64,000 nt of DNA. It comes from JBBROS01 sp965213845 (GTDB lineage: Bacteria > Pseudomonadota > Alphaproteobacteria > Acetobacterales > Acetobacteraceae). Position 1 is the stretch's first letter, and each line of letters begins with the position of its first letter. The notes under the pieces are model-generated. The model ran no database searches. It was not told the origin of the DNA and worked only from the letters and a program-made list of their open reading frames with translations. Positions 16,378 through 24,852 of the stretch are shown one piece after another. The DNA lies in assembly GCA_965213845.1 (NCBI GenBank), contig CBDCAI010000003.1, positions 310,001-374,000 on the forward strand. Reading direction: 5' to 3'. The position numbers and the translations under genes were made by a program.

Positions 16378-19206
16378 CTATTTCCGCGGCTTCACCTGGT
16401 CCAGCAGCTTCCGCGCATCCGCCTTCTCCTCGAACGCCGCGGGTCCCGTCACGATGGGCTCCACCACCTTCAACGCCGCCTCGTTCTGGCCGTCGGCCTT
16501 CAACGCCGCCGCGAGGTGATACTGGATCGCCGGGTCGCGCGGCCGCTGTGCCCCCGACTGCTGCAGCAAAGGCAGCCCCGTCTTCACGTCGCCCGCCTGC
16601 ACCATGATCCACCCCAGCGTGTCCGCCGCGTCCGCCGTGGGGTTCTGCAGGTAGGCGCGCTGCGCCACGTCCCGGGCCCGCTTGTCCCCATTCACCGAGT
16701 AGACGTAGGCTAGGTTGTTCAGCGCCAGCGAGTCGTTCGGACGGCGGGCCAACACCGTGGCCAGGTGCGCCTCCGCGTCCCCGTACCGCTTGGCGCCGAT
16801 GTCGATCTGCGCCAGCGCCTGGGCCGCATCCGGCGTCTCCGGATACTGCGCCAGCCAGTCGCGCAAGAACCGCGCCGCATCCTCCGTCTGTCCCGCCGCG
16901 ACCTGCGCCCGCACCATCCGCATCAGCAGCTCGCCCGAGGGGGCGGCCTTGAACTCGTCCAGATAGGCCTGCGCAGCGTCTTTCGGCCGATTCGCCCGGC
17001 TCAGCGCATCGCCCTTCAGCAGCGCCGCCAGCGGCATGTTCGACGGCACCTGCCGCAACGCCGCCGCCACCGCCAGACCCTTATCCACCCCCGAGGCGGT
17101 CGTCTCCATCGCCACGAGGTTCGTCATGATGCGGAAGTTGCCGGGACCGACCGCGAGGCCCTCCTGCAGGACGGCCCGCGCCCCCTCCATATCCTTCGTC
17201 CTCAGCAGCAGCGACTCGAGGTCGCCTCGCACCAGCAGGTCCGTCGGCGTACGCCGCAGCACCTCCCGGTACGTCGCCTTCGCCGCGTCCAGTTGCCCGG
17301 CGCCCGTCTGCGCCCGCGCCAATGCGGCCAGGATGGGCAGGGACGGCGCGACCGTCCCGGGCTCCGGTGTCAGCACCGTGATCGCACGCTGCGGGTTGCC
17401 CATGAGGGTTAATACGTCGCCCAGCATCACCGTGAACGCGATCTGCTCCGGCCGGGCCGCATGCGCCGCCTCGAGCACCTGCAGCGCCGGCGGCAGCTGC
17501 TTCTCCCGGATCAGCAGCGGGACGTAGCTCTCCAACGTGCCTGAATCGGCCGGGCTCTTGGCCAGGATCTCGGCCATCATCGCCATGCCCTCGGCCCGAT
17601 GCCCCTGACCCACGATCACCCGTGCCAGGTTCAGCTTGGCCAGCGACGACCCGGGAAACCGCTTGAGCGTGGCGGCGAACGCGATCCGCGCCGCCTCCGG
17701 CTCGTTCTGCCGGACCCGGATCAGCCCCTCCAGGATGCCGACGCCCTCGGTGTCGCCCACCTTCGCCTTCAACTGCGCCAGCGCCGTCTCCGCCCGCTTG
17801 ACGTCGCCCAGGCCCAGCGCCGCCGAGACCAGCGCCTCCCCCGCCGTCGGGTTGACCACCGGCGACAGCTCGATCGAACGCTCCAGCGTCGCCGACGCAT
17901 CGGCGATCTGCCCCAGCTGCACCTGCGTCACGCCGTAATGCGCCAGGATCCCGGAATCGTTCGGCGCCAGGGTCGATGCCTTGCGGAAGGTCTCCAGCGC
18001 CTTCGCGGCGACCCCCTGCATGGCATAGGCGCTGCCCAGCAGATCCAGCGTCTCCGCGTCCGCCTGTCCGCCCGCGACCGCCTTTTCCAGCAGTGTCATG
18101 GCCTGGTCGGGCCGTTTGGTCGCCAGCTCGGTCCGCGCCAGCAGACGTACGCCGTCGGGGTCGCCCGGAACCAGATTGTAATAGCGCCGCGCGAAGTCCA
18201 CCGCCGTCTCGGCCCGGCCCAGGTTCTGCGACAGCATCGCCTGATAATACAGCGCCTGCGGGAACTTCGCCGCCGCACTGCTCAGCCGGTCCATCTCGAT
18301 CGCCGCGTCCTGGAACCGCCCCTTGCGCGCCATGATCAGCGCCTTCAGGTACACCGCTTCGATGAACCGCGGCTGAACCTCCAGCACGGCGTCGATGTCC
18401 CCCTGCGCCTTCGCGTCCTCGCCCTTGAACATCAGCTGGTTCGCCCGCCGCATCCGCGCCATCGCCGACCACGGCGCCGACGCCACCGCCCGGTCCGCCA
18501 GCGCCAGCCCGGCCTCGTGATCGCCCTTCGACGTCACCAGCTGCTCCTTCATCAGCAAGGCGTCGATCTGCGCCGGGTCGAGCCGCAGCACCTCGTCCAC
18601 CTTCGCCTCGGTCGCCGGGAAGTCACCCCGCGCCGCGGCCAGCCGCGCCCCGATCAGCACCGACTCCACGCTGCCCGGGGCGGCCTTCTCGATCAGCGCC
18701 AGCGTCTCCGTCGCCGCCTTGGTGTCACCCAGCGACAGCTGCGCCACGCTCCGCATCAGCAGGTTCCGCGCCGCGATCTGCGGCGTCGGGCCCCGCGCAG
18801 GCACCACGGTCAACGTTTCCTTGTTCAGCCCCTCGGCGATCATCGCCTCGCCCAGCAGCGGCAGCACCACCCATTGATCCGCCCCCACGGCGCGCGCCGC
18901 CTTGAACTCCACCTCCGCCGCCACCGGATCGGCGAGCTTCATCTGCAGCTTGGCCATCTGCAGGTGCGCCTCGGCGTTGCGCGGGTCCGCCCGGATCGCG
19001 TTCCGCAACTCCACCTGCGCGGCCCGCAGGTTGCCCGCCGCGGTCAGGCTTTGTGCCCGCACCATGGGGTCGCCGCTGCGCCGCAGATACACATATGCGC
19101 CGGCCCCGCCCGCCAGAACCACCCCGGACGCGACGGCAAGCCCGATCAGGAGCTTGCGGTTGTTGCGCGGCGCCACAGCGGCATCCGCAAGCGTCATCTG
19201 CGCCAT
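16378..19206 (-). CDS. Large TPR protein, PrsT-like (PEP-CTERM/exopolysaccharide-associated)
   Basis: A 942-residue protein with one N-terminal membrane helix (about residues 20-42, LLIGLAVASGVVLAGG) followed by about 20 tetratricopeptide repeats to the C-terminus. The first repeats (NLRAAQVELRNAIRADPRNAEAH and the ADQWVVLPLLGEAMIAEG stretch) resemble PrsT, the TPR protein usually found with exosortase/PEP-CTERM exopolysaccharide systems. Length fits that family. The ribosome-binding site GGGGGAA precedes the ATG. A PEP-CTERM protein lies 1.3 kb upstream on the same strand, which supports the assignment. No exosortase gene is in the window. Family-level call from repeat pattern and context. 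Confidence 0.75.
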   Translation of the reverse strand: MAQMTLADAAVAPRNNRKLLIGLAVASGVVLAGGAGAYVYLRRSGDPMVRAQSLTAAGNLRAAQVELRNAIRADPRNAEAHLQMAKLQMKLADPVAAEVEFKAARAVGADQWVVLPLLGEAMIAEGLNKETLTVVPARGPTPQIAARNLLMRSVAQLSLGDTKAATETLALIEKAAPGSVESVLIGARLAAARGDFPATEAKVDEVLRLDPAQIDALLMKEQLVTSKGDHEAGLALADRAVASAPWSAMARMRRANQLMFKGEDAKAQGDIDAVLEVQPRFIEAVYLKALIMARKGRFQDAAIEMDRLSSAAAKFPQALYYQAMLSQNLGRAETAVDFARRYYNLVPGDPDGVRLLARTELATKRPDQAMTLLEKAVAGGQADAETLDLLGSAYAMQGVAAKALETFRKASTLAPNDSGILAHYGVTQVQLGQIADASATLERSIELSPVVNPTAGEALVSAALGLGDVKRAETALAQLKAKVGDTEGVGILEGLIRVRQNEPEAARIAFAATLKRFPGSSLAKLNLARVIVGQGHRAEGMAMMAEILAKSPADSGTLESYVPLLIREKQLPPALQVLEAAHAARPEQIAFTVMLGDVLTLMGNPQRAITVLTPEPGTVAPSLPILAALARAQTGAGQLDAAKATYREVLRRTPTDLLVRGDLESLLLRTKDMEGARAVLQEGLAVGPGNFRIMTNLVAMETTASGVDKGLAVAAALRQVPSNMPLAALLKGDALSRANRPKDAAQAYLDEFKAAPSGELLMRMVRAQVAAGQTEDAARFLRDWLAQYPETPDAAQALAQIDIGAKRYGDAEAHLATVLARRPNDSLALNNLAYVYSVNGDKRARDVAQRAYLQNPTADAADTLGWIMVQAGDVKTGLPLLQQSGAQRPRDPAIQYHLAAALKADGQNEAALKVVEPIVTGPAAFEEKADARKLLDQVKPRK

Positions 19207-19219
19207 TCCGATTCCCCCT

Positions 19220-19267
19220 AGAGCGCCATGACTTCGTGTTCTTCACGCCAAGTCGGAAAGGCGCTCT
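19220..19267. repeat. Inverted repeat AGAGCGCC/GGCGCTCT upstream of the PrsT-like gene
   Basis: A perfect 8-bp inverted repeat (19220-19227 and 19260-19267) starts 14 nt upstream of the TPR gene's ATG. Together with its neighbour at 19284-19320 it forms a pair of CTAGAGCG-bordered palindromes filling the gap. Confidence 0.7.
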
Positions 19268-19283
19268 CAAAAACAGAGACATG

Positions 19284-19320
19284 GAGCGGGATGGCATGCC
19301 TATCCGACGTCATCCCGCTC
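19284..19320 (-). terminator. Hairpin at the end of the sterol desaturase-like gene
   Basis: A perfect 10-bp inverted repeat GAGCGGGATG/CATCCCGCTC with a 17-nt loop touches the stop codon of the hydroxylase gene. On the minus strand a TTTTT run follows about 12 nt after the stem, so it may terminate transcription. It may equally be a dispersed intergenic palindrome. Confidence 0.45.
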
Positions 19321-20168
19321 TAGACCCCATGACGTTCGTGCTGCAGCCCCGGCTCGAGGCCCACGCCGGCTGCCGCACGCGGCCCGGTGCCCGCCACCTC
19401 GATTTCGCTGACGCCATAAGCCTCCGGCCAACTGTCCCGCGGCAGATGCAGCGTGCCGAACACCCGGTCCAGCCAGGGCAGCATCGACGAATAATTATGG
19501 TTGATGGGGCCCGTCAGCGTGTGGTGCCAGTGGTGGAACGCCGGCGTCGCCACCAGCGTCTCCAGCCGGCCGAAACGCCAACGCACGTTGGAATGTACGA
19601 AGAACCCCCACGCCGCCCCGATCACCAGGACCAGCGCCGGCACGATGCTGCCGTTCGTCTCGCCGGGCCCGCCCAGCCCCAGGATATACAGCGGCGTCAG
19701 CGTGCAGATCCGGCTGAACACCATGTCGACCGGGTGAGTCCGCGTGTTCACCAGCCAGTCCATGTCCTCGGCCACATGGTGCACCGCATGGAACCGCCAC
19801 AGCATCGGGATCTCGTGCGACCAGCGATGGCCCCAATAGGCCCCGATCTCCCCGATCACGAGGCCCGCCACCATCCGGGTCCACAGCGGCGCGTGCGCCA
19901 CCATCTCCTGGAACGCGTCCGGCACCATCCAGCGCCCCAGCGTCGCCGCGAATGCGAACGGCACGCTCAGCACGAGCCCCGGGATGAGGCTGCTGAGGAA
20001 ATAGAACACGAGGTCGGCGCCGATCGCGCGCCGGAACACCTTCTGCGGACGCAGCGCGAACAGGCGCTCGATCGGAACGAAGATCGCGGCCAGCAGCACC
20101 AGCCAAACCATGAGCCGCAGCACCGGAAGCCCGACGTGCGTCACCGCCTGTTGCCCGAAGTCCGTCAT
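19320..20168 (-). CDS. Sterol desaturase/fatty-acid hydroxylase superfamily membrane protein
   Basis: A 282-residue integral membrane di-iron oxygenase. The histidine clusters that bind iron are visible in order: HRWSHE, HAVHH and HHWHH, with further histidines in VNTRTHPVDM and NHNYSS. Four or more hydrophobic helices flank them. It would hydroxylate or desaturate a lipid such as a sterol, carotenoid or fatty acid. The start MTDFGQQA is chosen because the upstream extension is not hydrophobic and lacks similarity. It sits between the PrsT-like and PEP-CTERM genes on the same strand. Confidence 0.9.
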   Translation of the reverse strand: MTDFGQQAVTHVGLPVLRLMVWLVLLAAIFVPIERLFALRPQKVFRRAIGADLVFYFLSSLIPGLVLSVPFAFAATLGRWMVPDAFQEMVAHAPLWTRMVAGLVIGEIGAYWGHRWSHEIPMLWRFHAVHHVAEDMDWLVNTRTHPVDMVFSRICTLTPLYILGLGGPGETNGSIVPALVLVIGAAWGFFVHSNVRWRFGRLETLVATPAFHHWHHTLTGPINHNYSSMLPWLDRVFGTLHLPRDSWPEAYGVSEIEVAGTGPRAAAGVGLEPGLQHERHGV

Positions 20169-20414
20169 GTCTGCGATCTCGGCACGCCGCGCCGGATTTC
20201 CAAGACCCACACTTCAAACCCGGACCAATTCGGCACCGAATGCCTTGCCTCCGGCCACGGGGCCGCCGAACGCAAGGCACACAAGGGCACGTCACGCCTG
20301 TCCATCCGACCAGTGCCCCCTTCGCCCATGAGTTGATCCCGCAATCTGCTTGTCGCACAAGCATACTAACGGAATACTCACATCGCTCCAGTCAGGAACT
20401 GTTTCGCTGCCCGA

Positions 20415-20453
20415 GGCTGCCCCTGGCCAAAGCCAAGGCAAACCGGGGCAGCC
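20415..20453 (-). terminator. Hairpin terminator after the PEP-CTERM gene
   Basis: A perfect 9-bp stem GGCTGCCCC/GGGGCAGCC (20415-20423 and 20445-20453) encloses an inner TGGC/GCCA stem, 7 nt downstream of the PEP-CTERM stop. There is no strong T-run, but the position and nested stem fit a GC-type terminator. Confidence 0.5.
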
Positions 20454-20460
20454 GAGACGC

Positions 20461-21264
20461 TCAGGCCGCCTGTGGCCCGGACCTGCGGAACCGCACCAGC
20501 CGCAACGCCCCCAGAAGCGCCACGCCGAAGCCGAGCCCGGCCCAGGTCGCGGGCTCGGGCACCTGCAACGACACCCCATCCAGCAGCGCGAACGGCGGGA
20601 CCCCGTTCGGCGTCCCCGATGCCAGGAACGACAGCAACTGCGTCGTCCCCGTCGCCTGGAACGTGAAGGTCTGCAGGCGCCACGGCGCGAAACCCTTGTC
20701 CGGCGCCGTGATCGTCTGCGTCGTCTGGGTCGTGTTGCCGAACGTCACCGCGAAGCTCTCGGTCGTCGCGCCGCCGTTGGAGAACGGGTCCTGCTGCGCC
20801 GCCGCCCAGTAGAACGACAGCACGTAGTCCGTCCCGACCGTCAGCCCCGTCACCGACTGCGTCAGGGGGCCCTGCTCGTAGGCTCCGTCGATCGCCACGA
20901 AGTTGCCCCCGTTCGGGCTGTTCGTCAGCCCGTTCGCACTGCCGTCCCCGGGGCCCCACAGCTGGAGCTGGCTGTTGAACTGCGTCGAATACGCGCCCGT
21001 CGTGTCCGCGGTCGTCCCGCTGGCCCCGGCGCCAGGCGTGAACACGAACGAATAGCCGTTGTTCACCCAGCCCGTCAGCACCGCCCCCGAGTTGATGCCC
21101 TGCGACGCCGCGACCAGCTGCTCCGACGTCGTCGAGGCCGCGCCGTTGATCGTCTCCTGCGAGAAATCCCCGTTGGTCAGCAGGTTCGCCCCTGCGAAGG
21201 CCGGGGCGCACAGCCCGACCGACAGAATGCAGGCAGAACCGAACAGCTTCGACATCGACCCCAT
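20461..21264 (-). CDS. PEP-CTERM (PEPxxWA-type) sorted extracellular protein
   Basis: A 267-residue exported protein. The N-terminus has a signal peptide (MGSMSKLFGSACILSVG, cleavage near APAFA) followed by ANLLTNGDFS, a common start in PEP-CTERM proteins. The body is Gly/Thr/Asn-rich and beta-like. The C-terminus is a full sorting signal: VPEPATWA at about residues 235-242, a hydrophobic helix (GLGFGVALLGALRLV) and a basic tail (RFRRS). Such signals are cut by an exosortase, which is not in this window. MGS (21264) was chosen because GGGAGCGG lies upstream; MSKLF at 21255 is the alternative. Confidence 0.92.
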   Translation of the reverse strand: MGSMSKLFGSACILSVGLCAPAFAGANLLTNGDFSQETINGAASTTSEQLVAASQGINSGAVLTGWVNNGYSFVFTPGAGASGTTADTTGAYSTQFNSQLQLWGPGDGSANGLTNSPNGGNFVAIDGAYEQGPLTQSVTGLTVGTDYVLSFYWAAAQQDPFSNGGATTESFAVTFGNTTQTTQTITAPDKGFAPWRLQTFTFQATGTTQLLSFLASGTPNGVPPFALLDGVSLQVPEPATWAGLGFGVALLGALRLVRFRRSGPQAA

Positions 21265-21329
21265 TACACCCGCTCCCGACCGCGCGCAGCGCGCCACACA
21301 GCCCGGGTATGCCGAGCATCTGATAAGAG

Positions 21330-21356
21330 TGTATAACGATCAAATCACGGTGTCTA
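21330..21356 (-). promoter_or_regulatory. Candidate promoter of the PEP-CTERM gene
   Basis: On the minus strand TAGACA (21351-21356) and TATACA (21330-21335) are separated by 15 nt in a locally AT-rich stretch about 66 nt upstream of the start codon. The elements are near consensus but the spacer is short. Confidence 0.35.
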
Positions 21357-21409
21357 CCATAATCTGACCGACGCCCGACAAGTCAGGACACTCGAAGAAC
21401 CTGGAGGCC

Positions 21410-21435
21410 GCCCCTCAGGGCAGCCCCTCAGGGCA
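21410..21435. repeat. Perfect 13-bp tandem duplication at the 3' end of the exporter ATPase gene
   Basis: GCCCCTCAGGGCA occurs twice in direct succession (21410-21422 and 21423-21435). The right-hand copy contains the stop codon of the minus-strand ATPase; the left-hand copy lies just after it. Each copy is itself a GCCC/GGGC palindrome. Confidence 0.85.
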
Positions 21436-22216
21436 GCGCGGGCTCGGCAGGGGCAGACGCTCCACCCTCATAAGCTGCGAGCACCACGTCGGGCGGCCCG
21501 TCCGCCCTCACCCGGCCCTGGTCCATCCAGATCACCCGCGTGCTCCAGGCCCGGATCACGTCCGCATTGTGCGACGACAGGACCAGGATCTCCGCCCCCC
21601 GCACCATGTCCTCCAAACGGACCCGCGCCTTCTCCATGAACGCCGCATCCCCGGCCAGGAACCACTCGTCCATCAGCAGCACCTCCGGCCGGATCGCCGT
21701 CGCCAACGCGAACCCCAGCCGGACCACCATCCCGGAACTGTAGAACCGCAATGGCAGATCGAGGAACTCCGCCAGCTCCGCGAACGCCTGCACGTCGTCC
21801 TCCAGGTGCCCGATCGCCGCCCGCGACAGGTTGTTCATCAATCCCCGCAGGACGATGTTCTCGCGGCCCGTCATCTCGGGGTTCATCCCGAGGTTCGGGT
21901 CCAGCAGCGCCCCCACGCTGCCCGTCACCCGCACCTCCCCCACCACCGGCTCGTAAATCCCCGCCAGCGTCCGCAGCAGCGTCGTCTTCCCGGCCCCGTT
22001 ATGCCCGACCAGCCCCAGCCGCTCCCCCCGGCCCAGCCGCAACGACACCCCGCGCAGCGCCTGCACGACGATGCGCCGCCGGGCATCCTCCTGCAGCCGC
22101 CCGCTGGCCGCGGCGAACACGGTCCGCTTCAGGCTCCGGCTGTTCGCGTGATAGATCGGGAACTCGACATCCACGTTCCGGACCTCGATCCCCGCCCCGG
22201 CTCGCCCGTGCGTCAT
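21428..22216 (-). CDS. Polysaccharide/polyol-phosphate export ABC ATPase (Wzt/KpsT-type)
   Basis: A 262-residue ATPase with Walker A GHNGAGKTT, the exporter-specific signature YSSGMVVRLGFALAT, Walker B VLLMDEWFLAGD and a switch histidine in LSSHNADV. This YSSGM signature is typical of capsule and O-antigen exporters (KpsT/Wzt/TagH). It lacks the extra C-terminal carbohydrate-binding domain of long Wzt proteins. The MTHGRAGAG start lies 2 nt after the permease stop, so the two are coupled. It supplies energy for surface glycan export. Confidence 0.93.
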   Translation of the reverse strand: MTHGRAGAGIEVRNVDVEFPIYHANSRSLKRTVFAAASGRLQEDARRRIVVQALRGVSLRLGRGERLGLVGHNGAGKTTLLRTLAGIYEPVVGEVRVTGSVGALLDPNLGMNPEMTGRENIVLRGLMNNLSRAAIGHLEDDVQAFAELAEFLDLPLRFYSSGMVVRLGFALATAIRPEVLLMDEWFLAGDAAFMEKARVRLEDMVRGAEILVLSSHNADVIRAWSTRVIWMDQGRVRADGPPDVVLAAYEGGASAPAEPALP

Positions 22217-22218
22217 GC

Positions 22219-23079
22219 TCAAACCCAGAACGCCAGCCGACCGCGCACCCGCACGAACGCCACCCAGGCCGCCAGCAGCAGCAGCGCGCTGTAGGCGAGC
22301 GCCGAGCCCCACACCACGGGATCCGCCATCGTCCCGCTCAGCGGCGCCCGCACCACCTCCAGAAGACTATAGAACGGGTTGGCCGGCAGCCACGTCCGCC
22401 GCTCGCCCGTCAGCAGCTCCGGCTTCCAGATGATCGGGCTGATGAAGAACGCGATCTGCATCACGCTCGCCACGATCGGCGGGATGTCGCGGAACCGGGC
22501 GCACAGCGTTCCCAGCAGCAGGCATGCCGCCATGCCGTCCAGCACCCAGAGCACGACGCCCGGCACCACCCCCAGGGCTGCCATCCCCGGCCACACGTCG
22601 AACCAGGCATAGACCGCGATGATCACCATCACGTTGTGCGCCAGCACGAGCAGGTTCCGCACCATCACCCGTCCGGCATGCAGCGTGAACGGCATCCGTT
22701 GCGCCCGGATCATGCCCTCGGCCATCAGGAAGCACGTGCACGCCTCGCCCACCAGCGCCGCCAGGAAGTTCCACAGCACCAAAGACAGCGCGAGATACGG
22801 CAGGTAGTCGTGCAGCTCCATCTTGAAGAGCGCGGAGTAGAGAACGCCCAACGCCGCCACCATCACCGCCGTCGACAGCGTCAGCCAGAACGGGCCCAAC
22901 ATGGAGCCGCGGTAGCGCAACCGGATGTCGAACCACCCCAGCGCCACCGCCAGGCGCCACAGCCGGGCGGCCGACGACACGTCCCCCAGCGCCTGTGTCT
23001 GGCGGGTGCGCCACGTCGTCTCGGACCGCACCAGCAGTTCGGTTGCGGGGGGCGGCGCCAATGTGTTCGAGACCGTCAT
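22219..23079 (-). CDS. Polysaccharide export ABC-2 permease (Wzm/KpsM-type)
   Basis: A 286-residue inner-membrane protein with six hydrophobic helices after a cytoplasmic N-terminal amphipathic region (WFDIRLRYRGSMLGPFWLTL), the hallmark of the ABC-2 glycan exporter family. The late IAFFISPIIWKPELL segment is also typical. With the adjacent ATPase it forms an exporter for an undecaprenyl-linked glycan or lipid-linked polymer. MTVSNTL is taken as the start; an in-frame GTG at 23112 is possible and neither has a strong ribosome-binding site. Confidence 0.92.
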   Translation of the reverse strand: MTVSNTLAPPPATELLVRSETTWRTRQTQALGDVSSAARLWRLAVALGWFDIRLRYRGSMLGPFWLTLSTAVMVAALGVLYSALFKMELHDYLPYLALSLVLWNFLAALVGEACTCFLMAEGMIRAQRMPFTLHAGRVMVRNLLVLAHNVMVIIAVYAWFDVWPGMAALGVVPGVVLWVLDGMAACLLLGTLCARFRDIPPIVASVMQIAFFISPIIWKPELLTGERRTWLPANPFYSLLEVVRAPLSGTMADPVVWGSALAYSALLLLAAWVAFVRVRGRLAFWV

Positions 23080-23395
23080 GCGATCGCGCCAGTAGCCGAT
23101 CCCTGGGTGCACCGCAACACGCTCGAACCCTGTCTCTCAAATGCCACACCGTCCGGAAAACCGGCGCGCCCGGCACACAACAACGATTGCGAGTAAAGTC
23201 GTGACAGGTTAACGGCTTGAAGAGGCTTCTTTCCGGGGTGCCTGAACCCTGGCCAGTCTGCCCGCTACCCGAGCTGCCACCCTGCCGCATCCACCACGAC
23301 AGCGCGCGACCCGGATCCGCCGGTTTCCCGCCTGCCCCGGTCGCACCTGCGGCCTTGCACCGCGGCCCCGCGCCGCCCTGACGGAGGCACCACCC
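23080..23395. other. Divergent intergenic region between the exporter operon and lytic transglycosylase gene
   Basis: About 315 bp with no gene that I can support. The stretch around 23180-23230 is AT-richer than its surroundings and probably holds promoter elements for one or both divergent genes. No clear -35/-10 pair or operator stands out. A GGAGG at 23383-23387 is the ribosome-binding site of the transglycosylase. Confidence 0.55.
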
Positions 23396-24787
23396 TTGCC
23401 GGTCCAGACTGCCCCCCGCCCCGCCATGTCCGCACACGCAAGCCTCCGCAAAGGCGCCAGCCTCGCCTTCTGCATCGCCACCCTGGGCCTGCTCGGCGCC
23501 TGCGCCGGCCAGCCCACCATCTCCGCCCAGCAGGAATCCTCGCAATACCGCTCCCGCGCCGGCCGCAACTACACGCCGCCCGGCCCGCCCAGCGACCCCT
23601 GGGGACCCTACATCCGCGAGGCCGCCGCCAAGTTCGACGTGCCGGACCGCTGGGTCCGCGAGGTCATGCGACAGGAATCGGGCGGTCGCCAGTATGGCCG
23701 CAGCGGCGACCTCGTCACCTCCGGCGCCGGCGCCATGGGCCTCATGCAGGTCATGCCCGCCACCTACGACGAGATCCGTGGCCGCTACCCCGAGCTGGGC
23801 AACGACCCCTATGACCCCCACAACAACATCCTGGCTGGCACCGCCTACATCCGCGAGATGTACGACATCTACGGCTCCCCCGGCTTCCTCGCCGCCTACA
23901 ACGCCGGGCCCGGCCGACTCGACGACTACCTGACCCGCAACCGCACCCTTCCGGAGGAAACCCGGCGCTACGTCGCTGCCATCGGCCCCCGCCTCGCCGG
24001 CGCCGAGCCGCGCACCCCCTCCCCCGGCCAGCAATACGCCATGAACGCCGTCCCGTTCACGATCCCCGACGGACCCCGCTACACCGCCAGCGCCCGCTAC
24101 AGCGCCCCCGCGGCCGAGACCGTCGTCGCTGCCGCCACACCCATCCGTCTGAACCCGCAGCCCAGCGCGCCCATCCAGCTTGCCGCCCCGATGCAACTTG
24201 CAGCCCCGATTCAGCTGGCAGCCCTGCCCGAGCCGACGCGTGCGCCGATCGTCCTGCGCCCGCAGCCCATCGAGGTCGCCCAGCTCCCGGAACCGCCGCC
24301 TCCCGTCTACACCCCGGCTTCCGTCTACACGCCGATCCAGGTCGCCCAGCTGCCGGAGCCGCCGCGCTACACCCCGCCCACCCGGGAGCCCGCTTACCGC
24401 GACGCGCCCCGCTCGCAGCAGCAGCTCGCCAGCGCGGCCCTGGTCCCCGTGGCCCCCCGGGGCGGCGGCTTCCCCTTCATCACCTCCGCCCACGCCGAGC
24501 CCATCGGCATCCATCGCGGCGGCAGCACCCCGGGCAATTGGGCCGTCCAGGTCGGCGCCTTCGCCAATGAAGGCCTCGCCGCCTCCGCCACCACCAGCGC
24601 CCGCGACCACGCCCGCGAGGTCCTCGGCACCGCCCGCAGCAGCGTGACCGCGGTCCGCCAGCCCCATGGCCTGCTGTTCCGCGCCCGCCTCACCGGCCTG
24701 TCCCGCGACTCCGCCGCCCAGGCTTGCGAGCGCCTCGCCCGCGCCCGGACCAACTGCATGGTCGTCAGCCCCGACGCGCAAAGCTGA
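23396..24787 (+). CDS. Lytic transglycosylase lipoprotein with C-terminal SPOR domain
   Basis: A 463-residue envelope lipoprotein. The lipobox is LLGAC near residue 36. An SLT-type lytic transglycosylase domain follows, with catalytic glutamate in MRQESGGRQ, then GAMGLMQVMPATY and AYNAGPGRL. The middle is a low-complexity Pro/Ala/Gln linker with repeated PIQLAAP and QVAQLPEPP units. The C-terminus is a SPOR domain (NWAVQVGAFANE) that binds denuded septal glycan. The start is TTG: GGAGG sits 8 nt upstream of it, whereas the ATG at 23426 has no such site. Likely acts in cell-wall remodelling at division. Confidence 0.9.
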   Translation: MPVQTAPRPAMSAHASLRKGASLAFCIATLGLLGACAGQPTISAQQESSQYRSRAGRNYTPPGPPSDPWGPYIREAAAKFDVPDRWVREVMRQESGGRQYGRSGDLVTSGAGAMGLMQVMPATYDEIRGRYPELGNDPYDPHNNILAGTAYIREMYDIYGSPGFLAAYNAGPGRLDDYLTRNRTLPEETRRYVAAIGPRLAGAEPRTPSPGQQYAMNAVPFTIPDGPRYTASARYSAPAAETVVAAATPIRLNPQPSAPIQLAAPMQLAAPIQLAALPEPTRAPIVLRPQPIEVAQLPEPPPPVYTPASVYTPIQVAQLPEPPRYTPPTREPAYRDAPRSQQQLASAALVPVAPRGGGFPFITSAHAEPIGIHRGGSTPGNWAVQVGAFANEGLAASATTSARDHAREVLGTARSSVTAVRQPHGLLFRARLTGLSRDSAAQACERLARARTNCMVVSPDAQS

Positions 24788-24852
24788 AGCCGCGAACTGG
24801 CCCGCCGCTCCCGGCGGTGCTAGATCTGCCCCATCAGGCAGGAGCCCGCGCC

